Shown piece by piece: positions 25,888 to 35,249 of a stretch of 64,000 bases of DNA. Both the position numbers and the translations under genes were made by a program. Within the stretch, counting starts at the first letter, position 1. Every line of letters starts with the position of its first letter. Below the pieces are notes generated by a model that searched no databases, was not told where the DNA came from, and saw only the letters and a list, made by a program, of their open reading frames with translations. The stretch comes from Gammaproteobacteria bacterium (lineage in GTDB: Bacteria > Pseudomonadota > Gammaproteobacteria > JAKDMP01): assembly GCA_027018875.1 (NCBI GenBank), contig JALUYA010000015.1, forward strand, positions 22,218 through 86,217, given 5' to 3'.

Positions 25888-27633
25888 TCAGTATCCCGCC
25901 GCCTCGCCATCCTTGCGCGACTCCGATGCCCCCCGGTATTCATGCCGTTTGGCATCAAAACGGATGGCCTGGTAGCCGCCGTAACCGCCCACTTCCCAGC
26001 CGACGTGATAGCCCATTTTTACCAGGGCGCGGATGGTCGCGCGGGAAAAGCCGGATTCCAGATCTACCGTGCCACCGTTGACTGCACCCGGTGCACCGGT
26101 CGGTTGCGGGCTGCCCACATGGCGGATGCGCGGAGCATCGCCCGCCTCCTGTACGTTCATACCGAAGTCGATCATGTTGACCAGCACCTCGACCTGGCCC
26201 TGCGGCTGCATCGCGCCGCCCATGACTCCGAAGCTCATCCATGGCTTGCCCTTCCTGGTGACAAATCCGGGAATGATGGTGTGAAACGGCCGCTTTCCGG
26301 GTGCGTACACGTTGTAGTCGGCCGGATTCAGGCTGAACAGTTCTCCCCGGTCCTGCAGGTCGAACCCGAGCCCCGGCGGCACCATGCCCGAACCCATGCC
26401 ACGGTAGTTACTCTGGATCAGGGAGACCATGTTGCCCTCGGGATCGGCGGCGGTCATGTAGGTGGTGTCGCCATGCTCGTCACTGCGCAAGGCGGGCGGC
26501 TTCCCCGGCGGATAGGATTTTGCGACCACTCCCGGGCGAATCAACTTACGCCGTTTCGCGGCGTAGCGCTTGGAAATGAGCCAGGTGACCGGCACTGCAT
26601 GAAACCGCGGATCGGTATAGAACCGGGCACGATCGGCGTACACCAGTTTTTTCGCCTCGACCAGCGCATGAATGTAGGCGGGGCTGTCAAAACCCATCTT
26701 GCGCAGGTTAAAGCCTTCGAGGATATTGAGCATCTGCAATACCGCGATCCCCTGCCCGTTCGGGGGCAACTCCCATACGTCGTAGCCCCGGTAGTTGGTC
26801 GAGAGCGGTTTGACCCACTCGGGGTGGTAGTTCGCCAGGTCCTCGTAGGACAGGAATCCACCCTGGCGGTGGATATAGTCGGCGATAGTATGAGCGATGC
26901 GGCCCTTGTAAAACGCCTCCGGCCCACTGCGGGAAATCGCTTCCAGGGTACGGGCCAGGTCCGGATTGCGGAAAATATCGCCTTCCCGCGGTACGCGTCC
27001 ATCGGGCATGAATACCTTGCGGAAGTTGGAATATTTCTTGAGTACCCGGGCATTGAGCCGCCAGTAATAGGCGATGAGCTGGGTTACCGGATAGCCCTCG
27101 CGAGCGTAGCGAATCGCGGGCGCGAGAACCTCGTTCATCGGCAGTTTGCCGAAGCGCCGATGCAGCGCGTACCAGCCGGCAACCACGCCCGGAACCGTGA
27201 CCGGAAGCGGCCCGTGGGGCGGAATGTAGTGATAGCCGTGTTTCTTGAACCAGCCCAGGGTCAGCGAGCGCGGCGCGGGCCCGCTGGCGTTAAGCCCATA
27301 GAGCCGCTTCGTCTTCGCGTCCCATACGATTGCGAACAGATCCCCGCCGATTCCCGCTCCGGTCGGCTCCACCACCCCGAGCATCGCATCCATGGCAATC
27401 GCGGCATCCACGGCATTGCCGCCCTTGCGCATGATCTCAAGCGCGGCCTGAACCGCGAGCGGCTGGCTGGTTGCGGCCATTGCGTGGCGTGCCAGCACCG
27501 GCGAGCGGGAGGCAAACATCCGTCCGGTAATACGGTCGTAGGCATGTGCCGCAGGGCTTGCGAATACAAGCCCTAAAAGTAGTACGGCCCCGATCCGGGC
27601 GTACACGGCCATAACGCGTGATGTCGGCAACAT
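25888..27633 (-). CDS. ggt: Gamma-glutamyltransferase (periplasmic Ntn hydrolase)
   Basis: Cleaves gamma-glutamyl compounds such as glutathione in the periplasm. It has 581 residues from ATG 27633 with AAAGGAG just upstream. A signal peptide ends at AAHA (about residue 31). The autoprocessing site is HGDTTYMTAADPEG, where the Thr at residue ~390 becomes the N terminus of the small subunit. The large subunit holds GGNAVDAAIAM, GAGIGGDLFA and the glutamate-binding NASGPAP; the small subunit holds PPNGQG-type loops upstream and SMGSGM-like YRGMGSGMVPP. All required elements are present. It is a single gene followed by accessory, AT-rich DNA. Confidence 0.92.
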   Translation of the reverse strand: MLPTSRVMAVYARIGAVLLLGLVFASPAAHAYDRITGRMFASRSPVLARHAMAATSQPLAVQAALEIMRKGGNAVDAAIAMDAMLGVVEPTGAGIGGDLFAIVWDAKTKRLYGLNASGPAPRSLTLGWFKKHGYHYIPPHGPLPVTVPGVVAGWYALHRRFGKLPMNEVLAPAIRYAREGYPVTQLIAYYWRLNARVLKKYSNFRKVFMPDGRVPREGDIFRNPDLARTLEAISRSGPEAFYKGRIAHTIADYIHRQGGFLSYEDLANYHPEWVKPLSTNYRGYDVWELPPNGQGIAVLQMLNILEGFNLRKMGFDSPAYIHALVEAKKLVYADRARFYTDPRFHAVPVTWLISKRYAAKRRKLIRPGVVAKSYPPGKPPALRSDEHGDTTYMTAADPEGNMVSLIQSNYRGMGSGMVPPGLGFDLQDRGELFSLNPADYNVYAPGKRPFHTIIPGFVTRKGKPWMSFGVMGGAMQPQGQVEVLVNMIDFGMNVQEAGDAPRIRHVGSPQPTGAPGAVNGGTVDLESGFSRATIRALVKMGYHVGWEVGGYGGYQAIRFDAKRHEYRGASESRKDGEAAGY

Positions 27634-27998
27634 AATTCCAGCTCCTTTCCGAATTGCAGAGACAAGAAACAAAGGCTAACCAGGCAAAGATAGCACAACC
27701 TGCTTGATGAAGTTATAACTGAACCCGGTGTTTGGAAGGTTGAAAAGAGGCGGCGTATCGGGTTGATTTGTTGTTGCAAGACACCAAGGCAACCCTTGGA
27801 GCTATAGTCAACAGCCTGGTCAGGCGGCGTTCCAAAAGGTGGTAACCGGAATCAAATTCAAATATGGAATCGAGGTAACCGAAGTCGATCAGATCGCCGC
27901 TTGATTCAATCGGGCAAACACCACTTTCGGCAATAACTCGCCGAAAACCACTTGCGACGATAACTCCAAACATTGGGTGGAGCCACTTCGCACTTTAC
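27634..27998. other. Intergenic stretch of about 365 bases with no convincing gene
   Basis: AT-richer than the surroundings. An 86-codon minus-strand frame (27713-27973) has no recognisable family, no ribosome-binding site and no signal peptide, so I do not call it. It marks the transition between ggt and an accessory region. Confidence 0.5.
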
Positions 27999-28700
27999 TC
28001 AGCTAAGAATCCCCCAGCGCCGGTAATAACCGACCACCATGGGTGGAAGAAATATGCTGGCGAATAACGCAAACGGTACCAGGGAATTAGATCCACGGTC
28101 ATACGTACCAAATAAAAAGGCTGCAATCAAGCCGGAAAAAAATAACACGGCCAGTACGGCAAGTGCAGATATACCACAGGTGCCTTGCGGGTAATGTTCA
28201 TAAAAGTAAGCAAGCGCTATTACTCCTGCCGTAAGTGTGCCTGCCACGGTTAAGCCCACCCATACCAAGAACAGGATTCCAAGCACCGTGGCAGGCGGGT
28301 TGAATACACCGTAACTAGTACTTGTTGCCAGCGCTAAAAAGCCACCAACATAAATTAAGCCGAATATTTTCCAGCGGCGCAAGCTCTTCCCGTCGCGGAT
28401 GTTTCCGCCGGCAGCGGATAGTGCTGAAGCACGGCGCACACGATGCCATTTCCAGAGACTGAGCAAGCCGCTAAGAACGAAGGAAGCCGAACCCACAATG
28501 GCCAGTACCGCGCCCAAGGACAGCCTTGCCCGGGGCTGAAGCGCCATGCCGAAACCGCTTGTCATGCCGATTCCCAGTAACAGGACTCCCAAGTATGGAC
28601 GACTGGAAAAATCAATCCCCCGAATAGGTCGCAGGGTAAAAACAAGTGTGAGCAGCCCTCCCGTGGCTGCCCACAGGCCGGTTATTAAAGCGGTTGACAT
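27999..28700 (-). CDS. Polytopic membrane protein of unknown function
   Basis: A 233-residue protein with six or seven hydrophobic segments (for example ALITGLWAATGGLLTLVFTL, YLGVLLLGIGMTSGFGMAL and ILFLVWVGLTVAGTLTAGVIALAYF). A basic cytoplasmic loop (WKWHRVRRAS...GKSLRRWK) lies in the middle. I know no family for it. It follows the frameshifted secreted protein by 19 bases and has GGAG upstream of ATG 28700, so the two are likely co-expressed and may act together in the envelope. The region is AT-richer than the flanking operons, which points to acquired DNA. Confidence 0.65.
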   Translation of the reverse strand: MSTALITGLWAATGGLLTLVFTLRPIRGIDFSSRPYLGVLLLGIGMTSGFGMALQPRARLSLGAVLAIVGSASFVLSGLLSLWKWHRVRRASALSAAGGNIRDGKSLRRWKIFGLIYVGGFLALATSTSYGVFNPPATVLGILFLVWVGLTVAGTLTAGVIALAYFYEHYPQGTCGISALAVLAVLFFSGLIAAFLFGTYDRGSNSLVPFALFASIFLPPMVVGYYRRWGILS

Positions 28701-28719
28701 CGGTCAAGACTCCAAAAAA

Positions 28720-29480
28720 TCAGGGAAAACATTGCTCGTTTGCTTTTATAACTAGTGCTAATCCGTTCTGAATCATAAAGGCCGCTTCGGTGGCTCCATC
28801 GAATAGTCCGGCTACGAGAGCGCCATCCATTGCTCCAACACCGAAACAAAATCCGCCACGTAAAATATCACTCCCTAAGTTCCTCCAAAATCCCCGTGCA
28901 ATCTCGATCTCAGTGGGATCAGCATCAAAAATCTCCTGTTTCAACGATGCAAAATGAACCGCACTGCCTTGTACGACATGCCCCTGAGAATTTAGGGTGA
29001 AGGTGCCACTATCTCCGTTTGGTGCGTATTCACTCTTTGTATATACGTAAATTTCCAGGAGATGGCCCCCATTTGAATTCAATAGATGTACCTGGATAAA
29101 CGAGTGCGGTAACTGTACGGATAATTCCCCAGTAGAGGCATTCATTGTTGTTGGTATTGCTATGGTTGTGCCAGCAAGGATCGAGTTTCCGTTAAGTGTC
29201 CTTTCATTTGGATAGGCCGTTCCAGTAAAGTACCCCTCCTTTACAGAGCCTCTCGTTAAGTATGGTTCACGCGGATGGGTGAATTGTATACAGTTACTTG
29301 AAAGCACCTGTGGGTTGATCGCATTAACGTGGGTTTGACACTTGGCATAAGCAGCCATACTGACAAGGCTAAAAGCTATAGATATAACCGCCCACGACAA
29401 AATATGTAAAATGTGGCTGTATTTTGAATATTGCTCATCACCCCCCCAAAAAAATTAAACGCATGTTTAAAAATTTTCAT
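28720..29480 (-). pseudogene. Secreted protein of unknown function, apparently frameshifted at a T7G7 tract
   Basis: The long frame 28720-29400 has no ATG at its 5' end and no ribosome-binding site, and opens inside a signal peptide (LSWAVISIAFSLVSMAAYA). Just upstream, ATG 29480 has an excellent Shine-Dalgarno (AAGGAGG, spacing ~8) and encodes MKIFKHAFNFFGG, then closes soon after. One extra base in the T7G7 run (29441-29454) would join the two into a ~250-residue precursor with a normal signal peptide. The mature part has many Asn, Thr and Gly and a C-terminal glycine-rich hydrophobic segment (GFCFGVGAMDGALVAGLF). No family is recognised. It could be a phase-variable gene, a pseudogene or an assembly error. 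Confidence 0.6.
29441..29454 (-). repeat. T7G7 homopolymer tract within the start region of the secreted protein gene
   Basis: On the coding (minus) strand seven T are followed by seven G, 9 codons after the well-supported ATG at 29480. Adjacent homopolymers of this length are prone to slippage. A gain of one base restores the reading frame into the downstream signal peptide. Confidence 0.8.
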
Positions 29481-29713
29481 AAACACTTCCTCCTTACAGG
29501 ACAAATTGCCCATGTCGGATGACATGAGTAAAAGCCTAAATGCTTCCAACATTTAAGTATAGCAACATTTTGCAAATTTGCACGGTATCGCATTACCCGG
29601 TACGCTTCATCCAAGAAAGGCACGCATTGCGATTATTTCGTCGCTGAAATCCCGGGTATTATCACCCCTCCGGACGGCTGTGTTTATAGCCGGCGAGGCG
29701 GTGCGCCGAGCCG

Positions 29714-31099
29714 CTAGGTCAACCGACCAAGTAACACCTGCGCCGCCAGGCCGATGCCCAGGGTGAAGACGAAGGCAATGGCCCATACCAGCCTGGCCAG
29801 TGGCATCGGCTCCGGGGCAAAAATCGGCGCCGCGGCATCGCTGCGCTGCCGGTACATCGGTACCACGATGCGCAGATACACCGCGAGCGACAGCACGCTG
29901 TTGAAAATGGCGACCACGGCCAGCCAGGTGAAGTGGGCATCGATGGCGGCGCCGAACAGCAGGAACTTGCCGACGAAGCCGGCCAGTGGGGGAATGCCGG
30001 TCAGGGAAAGGAGAAACAGCACCATCGCCACGCCGACGGCAGGGTTTTTGTGCCCGAGGCCCGCGAACGCGTCGAGGGTTCGCCCGGTTTGCAAGGCGAC
30101 GGCAAACGCGCCCAGGTTCATGGCCGCGTAGGCGGCGGCGAAGACGATCAGGGCCGGCAGTGCGAGCGGGCTCACGCCCACCGCCACCACCCCCAGCAGG
30201 AAGTAGCCGGCCTGGGCGATCGATGAATAGGCCAGCAGCCGGACGACATTGTCCTGCACCAGCGCGGCCAGGTAACCAACCGTCATGGTCAGGACCGCGA
30301 TAGCGGCGAGGAGAAGTGGCCAGCCACCGGAGACGGGCAGATCGCGCACCACCTGGACCAGGGCGAAGATCGCTCCGATCTTCGGGACCACCGATAGATA
30401 GGCGGCGACCGACAGCGGGGCACCTTCGTAGGCGTCGGGCGCCCAGAAATGAAACGGTACCAGGGAGGCCTTGTAGCCCAGTCCGACGATGACGGCGATC
30501 AGGCCGACGGCGGCGGCGAGCGGGGCCTTGTCGAGGCCGGCCAGGGCGCCGAGCAGCGTCGAGCCGGTGGCGCCGAACCAGTAGGTGAGACCGAAGATCA
30601 TCACACTGCCGGTGACCGAGGCGAACACGAAGAACTTCATGGCCGCTTCGGTGGCGGCGTCGTTGCGTGGATAGGCAACCAGCGCGAAGGCGCCGAGGCC
30701 GGAGAGCAGCACGCCGAGCACCAGGAACATCAGGTCACCGCTACCGGCCAGCACCAGGGCGCCGAAGGTGGTGAAGCAGAGCAGACTGTAGACGGTCCCC
30801 TCCCGGTCGCTACCGTGGAGTTCGGCACGGGCCAGCAACAGGGACAACACGGTAGCCGGCAGCAGGATCAGCTTGGCCCAGATACTCAGGGCGTCGATGC
30901 GGAAGGTGCCGCTGAAGACACTCGTGTCCACGCCGAGCAGGGGCAAGGTCAGAGCGGTGGCGAGCAGCAGGCCGGAGACGGCGACCGTCAACGCGGTACG
31001 GGGTCGGCGCAGCATCTCGCACACCAGGGTACCGGCGCCGGTCAGCAGCACGAGGATCTCGGGGATCAGGAACGCGAGGTCGTGGGCCATCGAGGTCAT
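29714..31099 (-). CDS. nuoN: Complex I-like antiporter subunit NuoN
   Basis: Proton-channel subunit of the membrane arm, 461 residues with about 14 hydrophobic segments. The conserved proton-path block GLGYKASLVPFHFWAPDAYEGAP keeps the central Lys and the PFHxWxPDxY pattern of functional NuoN. Later, LLAYSSIAQAGYFLLG and NLGAFAVAL also match the family. It is the last gene of the operon, 16 bases after nuoM, and follows the usual M-N order. There is no evident intrinsic terminator after it. Base composition is clearly more GC-rich than the DNA just downstream. Confidence 0.93.
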   Translation of the reverse strand: MTSMAHDLAFLIPEILVLLTGAGTLVCEMLRRPRTALTVAVSGLLLATALTLPLLGVDTSVFSGTFRIDALSIWAKLILLPATVLSLLLARAELHGSDREGTVYSLLCFTTFGALVLAGSGDLMFLVLGVLLSGLGAFALVAYPRNDAATEAAMKFFVFASVTGSVMIFGLTYWFGATGSTLLGALAGLDKAPLAAAVGLIAVIVGLGYKASLVPFHFWAPDAYEGAPLSVAAYLSVVPKIGAIFALVQVVRDLPVSGGWPLLLAAIAVLTMTVGYLAALVQDNVVRLLAYSSIAQAGYFLLGVVAVGVSPLALPALIVFAAAYAAMNLGAFAVALQTGRTLDAFAGLGHKNPAVGVAMVLFLLSLTGIPPLAGFVGKFLLFGAAIDAHFTWLAVVAIFNSVLSLAVYLRIVVPMYRQRSDAAAPIFAPEPMPLARLVWAIAFVFTLGIGLAAQVLLGRLT

Positions 31100-31115
31100 G
31101 CTGCGGTACGCCCCA

Positions 31116-32585
31116 TCAGAAGTGCAGGGTCGCGGTGGTCGTATGGATCACATCCAGCACCCAGGCGGGTGCGACGCCCACCCCGACGATCAGCACCAGT
31201 AACGGGATCATAGTGAGCAGCTCACGCGCGTTCAGATCGGGCAGGCCTTTCCACTGTGCCCGGGGCTCGCCGAGAAAGACCTGACCGATGGCCCGCAGGT
31301 AGAGGCCCGCGGTGACTACAATACCGAGGATAACGATAAGGGCGACGGGTTCGACCCGCAGGGTCGCCAGGAAGATCTCGAACTCGGCCGGGAAGTGCGC
31401 CAGTCCCGGCAGGCCCAGCGAGGCGAAGGCGGCCAGTACGAAGGACCAGCCGAGTATCGGCAGCCCTTTCAGCAGGCCGCCGAAGCGGGCCATCTCCCGC
31501 GTGTGGGCACGATCCTGAAGCATGCCGACGAGAAAGAACAGTGCGCCGGTGACCAGGCCGTGGCTGACCATCTGCAGCACCGCGCCGTCCAGGGCGAGGG
31601 CACGCACGGCGGGATCGATGGCCAGCGCGGCGATGGCGACGCCGACGACGACATAGCCCATGTGATTAACGGAAGTATAGGCGACCAGGCGCTTGAGATC
31701 GGTCTGTGCCAGGGCGGCAAAGGCGCCATAGAGCGCGCTGACCACGCCGAAGATGAGAATGATGACGGCGGCGTAGCGAAATGCCTCGGGGGTCATCTGC
31801 AAGGCGAAGCGGATCAGGCCGTAGGCGCCGAACTTTAGCATCACCCCGGCGAGGATGACGCTGCCGGCGGCGGGAGCCTCGACGTGAGCGGCCGGCAGCC
31901 AGGTATGCAGCGGAAACAGCGGTATCTTGACCGCGAAGGTAAACAGCATTGCAACCAGCGCCAGCATGGCCGCGATACCGGTCAATGGCGGGTGGGCAAT
32001 CCAGACGCGCATGTCGAAGGTATGCGGGTTACTGCCGAGATACAGGCCGAGGATGGCGAGCAGCAGCGGCAGACTGCCCAACAGGGTATAGAGAAAAAAC
32101 ATCAGCGCCGCACGCTGCCGGCCTTCGTGCCCCCAGCCGGCGATCATGAAGTACATCGAGACCAGCGAGATTTCGAAGAAAACATAGAACAACAGGGCAT
32201 CCAGTGCCGTGAAGGTACCGATAGACGCGGTTTCCAACAGCAGCATCAAAACCACGTAGGCATGCGGACGTTCCCTGACCTTGGCCGAAAAAATGAAGGT
32301 CAGCAAGAACAGCAGCGCGGTCAGCAACACCAGCGGCAGACTGATGCCGTCCACGCCCACCCGGTAGGCGGCACCGATGGTCGGCATCCAGTCGATCTGC
32401 TCCACCTGGGCGAAACCCACCGGCAGTACGCCCCGCGACCACATCCATACGGCGCTCGCCAGGGTCAGTGCACTGGTACCGATACCGATAGCATGCACAA
32501 CCCGCACCGGCGCCTTGCGTGCAGCCATAATAAGCAACGCCCCGAGGAGCGGCAGAAACAGAGTGATGGACACGATGGGAAGCAC
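31116..32585 (-). CDS. nuoM: Complex I-like antiporter subunit NuoM
   Basis: Membrane proton-translocating subunit, 489 residues. Key residues are kept: the Glu of FYVFFEISLVSMYFMIAGWG, the Lys of AVKIPLFPLHTWLPAAHVEAP, and the LKFGAYGLIRF segment with the second conserved Lys. The block YTSVNHMGYVVVG also fits. This is a complete and apparently functional NuoM, not an Mrp or hydrogenase paralogue, as judged by its length and by its nuoL and nuoN neighbours. It begins 14 bases after nuoL. Confidence 0.93.
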   Translation of the reverse strand: MLPIVSITLFLPLLGALLIMAARKAPVRVVHAIGIGTSALTLASAVWMWSRGVLPVGFAQVEQIDWMPTIGAAYRVGVDGISLPLVLLTALLFLLTFIFSAKVRERPHAYVVLMLLLETASIGTFTALDALLFYVFFEISLVSMYFMIAGWGHEGRQRAALMFFLYTLLGSLPLLLAILGLYLGSNPHTFDMRVWIAHPPLTGIAAMLALVAMLFTFAVKIPLFPLHTWLPAAHVEAPAAGSVILAGVMLKFGAYGLIRFALQMTPEAFRYAAVIILIFGVVSALYGAFAALAQTDLKRLVAYTSVNHMGYVVVGVAIAALAIDPAVRALALDGAVLQMVSHGLVTGALFFLVGMLQDRAHTREMARFGGLLKGLPILGWSFVLAAFASLGLPGLAHFPAEFEIFLATLRVEPVALIVILGIVVTAGLYLRAIGQVFLGEPRAQWKGLPDLNARELLTMIPLLVLIVGVGVAPAWVLDVIHTTTATLHF

Positions 32586-32599
32586 TCGGGCGTCTCCTC

Positions 32600-34417
32600 T
32601 TAAAAGGCCAGTAAAGTCACAAACAGGACGGCGAAAATCAGCGCGGTTGCCACCACGCTGATAGCCAGTTCGCGATGGATCAGGCCGCTCTGCAAGGTCC
32701 GGGCGCGATTGCCGAGATTGACCGTACCCCGCACCAGGGAAAAGATCAGCCCGTCGATGCCTTGGTCATCGCTACGGCGCACGGCCCGGCCGAGGCCGAG
32801 TCCCAGCCGGCCCACCGCCATCACCCCGGCGTACAGGCCGCGTTCCAGCCGCTCGCAACCGCGGGCCAGGGTGAGCGCGGGACGTACGATCCAGACATCG
32901 ACACCGCCGGCGATGGCAAAGCCTTGCCGGGCCCAGGGCAACAGCGGTCCCAGCAGACGCCGCCCGGGGATGAACCAGCCCAGCGCCAGGCCGCCCAGTG
33001 CCGCACTCAAGCCCAAAAGCCGTGCCAATGCGGGTTCGGGAACCGGGGTTGCCAACAGGGTTTCAATGAAGGGAAAAGCCGCCCCCAGGCCAATGGCCAG
33101 GATGACCAGTCCGGCCAGCCCCGCCCCCATCCAGCGCAACCCCGCCACGGGTTGATCCCGGCGCTTGCCCTGCCACAGGATACGCAGGGCCCGGGCCATG
33201 TAGGCCCCGGTCAACAGGGTGCCGGCCAGGGCGAGCGGCGCCAGGAGTCGCGCGTTGGACGAGGCCAGGGAGGCGGCGATGACGGCATCCTTGGCAAAGA
33301 ACCCGCTCAGCGGCGGGATGCCGGCCAGGGCCAGTGCCGCCAGGGTGAAGCCGGCGAAGATCCATGGCCGGTCCCGGCCGGCGCCGTGCAGGTCCGCCAG
33401 ACGGGTGGAGTGGCGGCTGTGCTGGAACACCCCGGCACCGAGGAACAGGGAACTCTTGATGGCCGCGTGGGCGATCAGCAGCAGCAGCGCCGCCTTGGGC
33501 ACGCCGGCCCCGACCGCCACCAGCATGAGGCCGTACTGGCTGGAGGTCGAAGCCGCCAGCAGGCGCTTGAGGTCCCTCTCGGCGAGGGCGATGAGGCCGG
33601 TGACCACGGTGGTGATCCCGCCGACGATGCCGATGGCGAGCAGTGCGTCCGGCGGCAGCAGGGGTGCGGTGCGGATCAGCAGGATGGCGCCGGCGGCCAC
33701 CAGCGTCGCCGAATGCAGCAGGGCGGAGACCGGCGTGGGACCGGCCATGGCGCGCTGCAGCCAGTCGTGCAGCGGAGTCTGTGCGGACTTGCCCATGGCG
33801 GCCGCCAGCAGCAGGAGTCCGACGGCGACGCTCGCCCCTGCGCCGCTGTGCAGGGTGACGGCGATCTCGCTGCTGCCGGTGGTGGCGATGAGGAGGAACA
33901 CGGCGGCGTAGAGCCCCAGGTCGGCCGTGCGGGTGTAGAGGAAGGCGCGTGTGGCGGCCGAAGCCACGTCGGGACGCCGATACCAGAAGCCGATCAGCAG
34001 ATAGCTGCTGAGCCCGATGAGTTCCCAGGCGGCGAGCAGCAATATCCAGTCGCCGGCGAGCACCAGCGTCTGCATGGCCGCAATGAAGAACGACATGGTG
34101 GCGAAGAAGCGCACCTTCTCATCGTCCTGCTTCATGTAGCCGACGGCATAGATCAGCACCAGGGCGCCGACCACGGCGACCAAGGTCGACAGCAGTGCGG
34201 TCAGGGGGGTGCCGACCAAGCGCAGCGGCATGTCCGGCAGGCCGGGCAGGATCAGCGCGGCGTGCAGGCCGGCAGATGCGCCGGCCAACAGCACCAGGCT
34301 GGCGATGAGACCGGCACCGGCCCCCAGCAGCGCAAGCATGGCAGGGGCACGGCGCAGCACCGGGATCCCGGCCGCCGCCGCGAGGGGCGCAAGCACGACC
34401 AGGGCGAGGGGGCTCAT
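32600..34417 (-). CDS. nuoL: Complex I-like antiporter subunit NuoL
   Basis: Distal proton-translocating subunit, 605 residues, normal length. It retains the Glu of AAWELIGLSSYLLIGF, the Lys of MGKSAQTPLHDWLQRAMAGPTPVSALLHSATLVAAG, and the discontinuous-helix region. The C-terminal part has a long amphipathic stretch and terminal membrane helix (LAISVVATALIFAVLFVTLLAF), corresponding to the lateral helix that clamps NuoM and NuoN. It overlaps nuoK by 4 bases. Its membrane machinery looks intact, in contrast with the strongly altered hydrophilic subunit of this operon. Confidence 0.93.
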   Translation of the reverse strand: MSPLALVVLAPLAAAAGIPVLRRAPAMLALLGAGAGLIASLVLLAGASAGLHAALILPGLPDMPLRLVGTPLTALLSTLVAVVGALVLIYAVGYMKQDDEKVRFFATMSFFIAAMQTLVLAGDWILLLAAWELIGLSSYLLIGFWYRRPDVASAATRAFLYTRTADLGLYAAVFLLIATTGSSEIAVTLHSGAGASVAVGLLLLAAAMGKSAQTPLHDWLQRAMAGPTPVSALLHSATLVAAGAILLIRTAPLLPPDALLAIGIVGGITTVVTGLIALAERDLKRLLAASTSSQYGLMLVAVGAGVPKAALLLLIAHAAIKSSLFLGAGVFQHSRHSTRLADLHGAGRDRPWIFAGFTLAALALAGIPPLSGFFAKDAVIAASLASSNARLLAPLALAGTLLTGAYMARALRILWQGKRRDQPVAGLRWMGAGLAGLVILAIGLGAAFPFIETLLATPVPEPALARLLGLSAALGGLALGWFIPGRRLLGPLLPWARQGFAIAGGVDVWIVRPALTLARGCERLERGLYAGVMAVGRLGLGLGRAVRRSDDQGIDGLIFSLVRGTVNLGNRARTLQSGLIHRELAISVVATALIFAVLFVTLLAF

Positions 34418-34725
34418 CCTTTCAGCTCCCGCGCCTCTTCCATCTCGACCGATCCCCTGGCGCGGAAGCGTGCGATCGCCACCCCGAATCCGACCGCCAT
34501 TTCGACCGCCATCACGGTCATGACGATGAGCACGAACATCTGGCCCGCATAACTTTCCGGGTGGAGGAAACGCCAGAAGGCGACCAAGTTGACCAGTGCG
34601 CCGGCCAGGATCAGCTCCACGCCCATCATGATCATGACCAGATTGGTTTGGGACAGCGCGCCGTAGAGGCCGATGCCGAACAGTCCCGCGCCGACGATCA
34701 GGGCCGTCAGCAAGTCCGGGCTCAT
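34414..34725 (-). CDS. nuoK: Complex I-like subunit NuoK
   Basis: Small membrane subunit, 103 residues, three helices. The conserved Glu-containing helix reads MMGVELILAGALVNLVAFW (Glu36-type), and a second acidic residue appears in TVMAVEMAVGFGVAIA. Both are the proton-path glutamates of NuoK. It overlaps nuoL and nuoJ by 4 bases each, so translation is coupled. The Asn usually found after the first Glu (IELMLNAxN) is changed to AGALVN. Confidence 0.92.
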   Translation of the reverse strand: MSPDLLTALIVGAGLFGIGLYGALSQTNLVMIMMGVELILAGALVNLVAFWRFLHPESYAGQMFVLIVMTVMAVEMAVGFGVAIARFRARGSVEMEEARELKG

Positions 34726-35249
34726 GATGTCTTCTTCCTTTGCAGCACCGGCATGGCGACCGCGGTCGCGGCGATCATGGCGGTCAGGATGGTGACGCCG
34801 GCGGTTTCGAAGATGATCATCGAGCGTCCCAGCAGCTCCGTACCCAGTCCCCGGATCTGTTCCGCGGCCGCGGGGGCGACGGTTGCCGTCGGACCCCAGT
34901 GCGCAAACAGCGCGACCCCGGAAACCGCGAGCGCGCCGATCACGCCCGCCGCGATGGACAGACGCTTCTGGTGGGTCATGTCCATTTCCCCGAGTCCGCC
35001 CGGGTCCATCATGAACATCACCATGAAGATGGCCATGATGCTCATCTCCGTGGCCATCATCATGATCTGCAAGACACCGAGAAACTCCGCCTGCATGGCC
35101 AGAAACATCGCACCGAGGGCCGTCTGCGAGAACAGCAATGCCAGCGCCGAGCGCATCATGGATGAAGTGCGGAACACGACCACGCCGAACCAGAGCGCGG
35201 CGATGCCGAAAAGGGCGATGAAGAAGGTTTGCAGTGTGATCACGGCCAT
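34722..35249 (-). CDS. nuoJ: Complex I-like subunit NuoJ
   Basis: About 175 residues; five hydrophobic segments. I recognise SALALLFSQTALGAMFLAMQAEFLGVLQIMMMATEMSIMAIFMVMFMM-like content: the AEFLGVLQI helix corresponds to the AEFIAxxQVxVYxG pi-bulge helix, although the YVGG of typical NuoJ is replaced by MMMA. The start at 35249 lies inside the end of nuoH (10-base overlap); the longer open frame upstream is a shadow of nuoH. The loss of the VYxGAI motif is a deviation worth noting because this helix undergoes the conformational change in complex I. Confidence 0.85.
   Translation of the reverse strand: MAVITLQTFFIALFGIAALWFGVVVFRTSSMMRSALALLFSQTALGAMFLAMQAEFLGVLQIMMMATEMSIMAIFMVMFMMDPGGLGEMDMTHQKRLSIAAGVIGALAVSGVALFAHWGPTATVAPAAAEQIRGLGTELLGRSMIIFETAGVTILTAMIAATAVAMPVLQRKKTS

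Noticed and set aside
25942..27576. A 544-codon plus-strand frame opposite ggt
   Set aside because: Shadow of ggt, whose catalytic motifs and signal peptide are clear.
27713..27973. An 86-codon minus-strand frame downstream of the membrane protein gene
   Set aside because: No ribosome-binding site, signal or family; kept only as part of the intergenic note.
32675..34552. A 625-codon plus-strand frame opposite nuoL and nuoK
   Set aside because: Its product is low-complexity Gln/Gly/Arg-rich, an antisense shadow of a GC-rich gene; nuoL is certain on the other strand.
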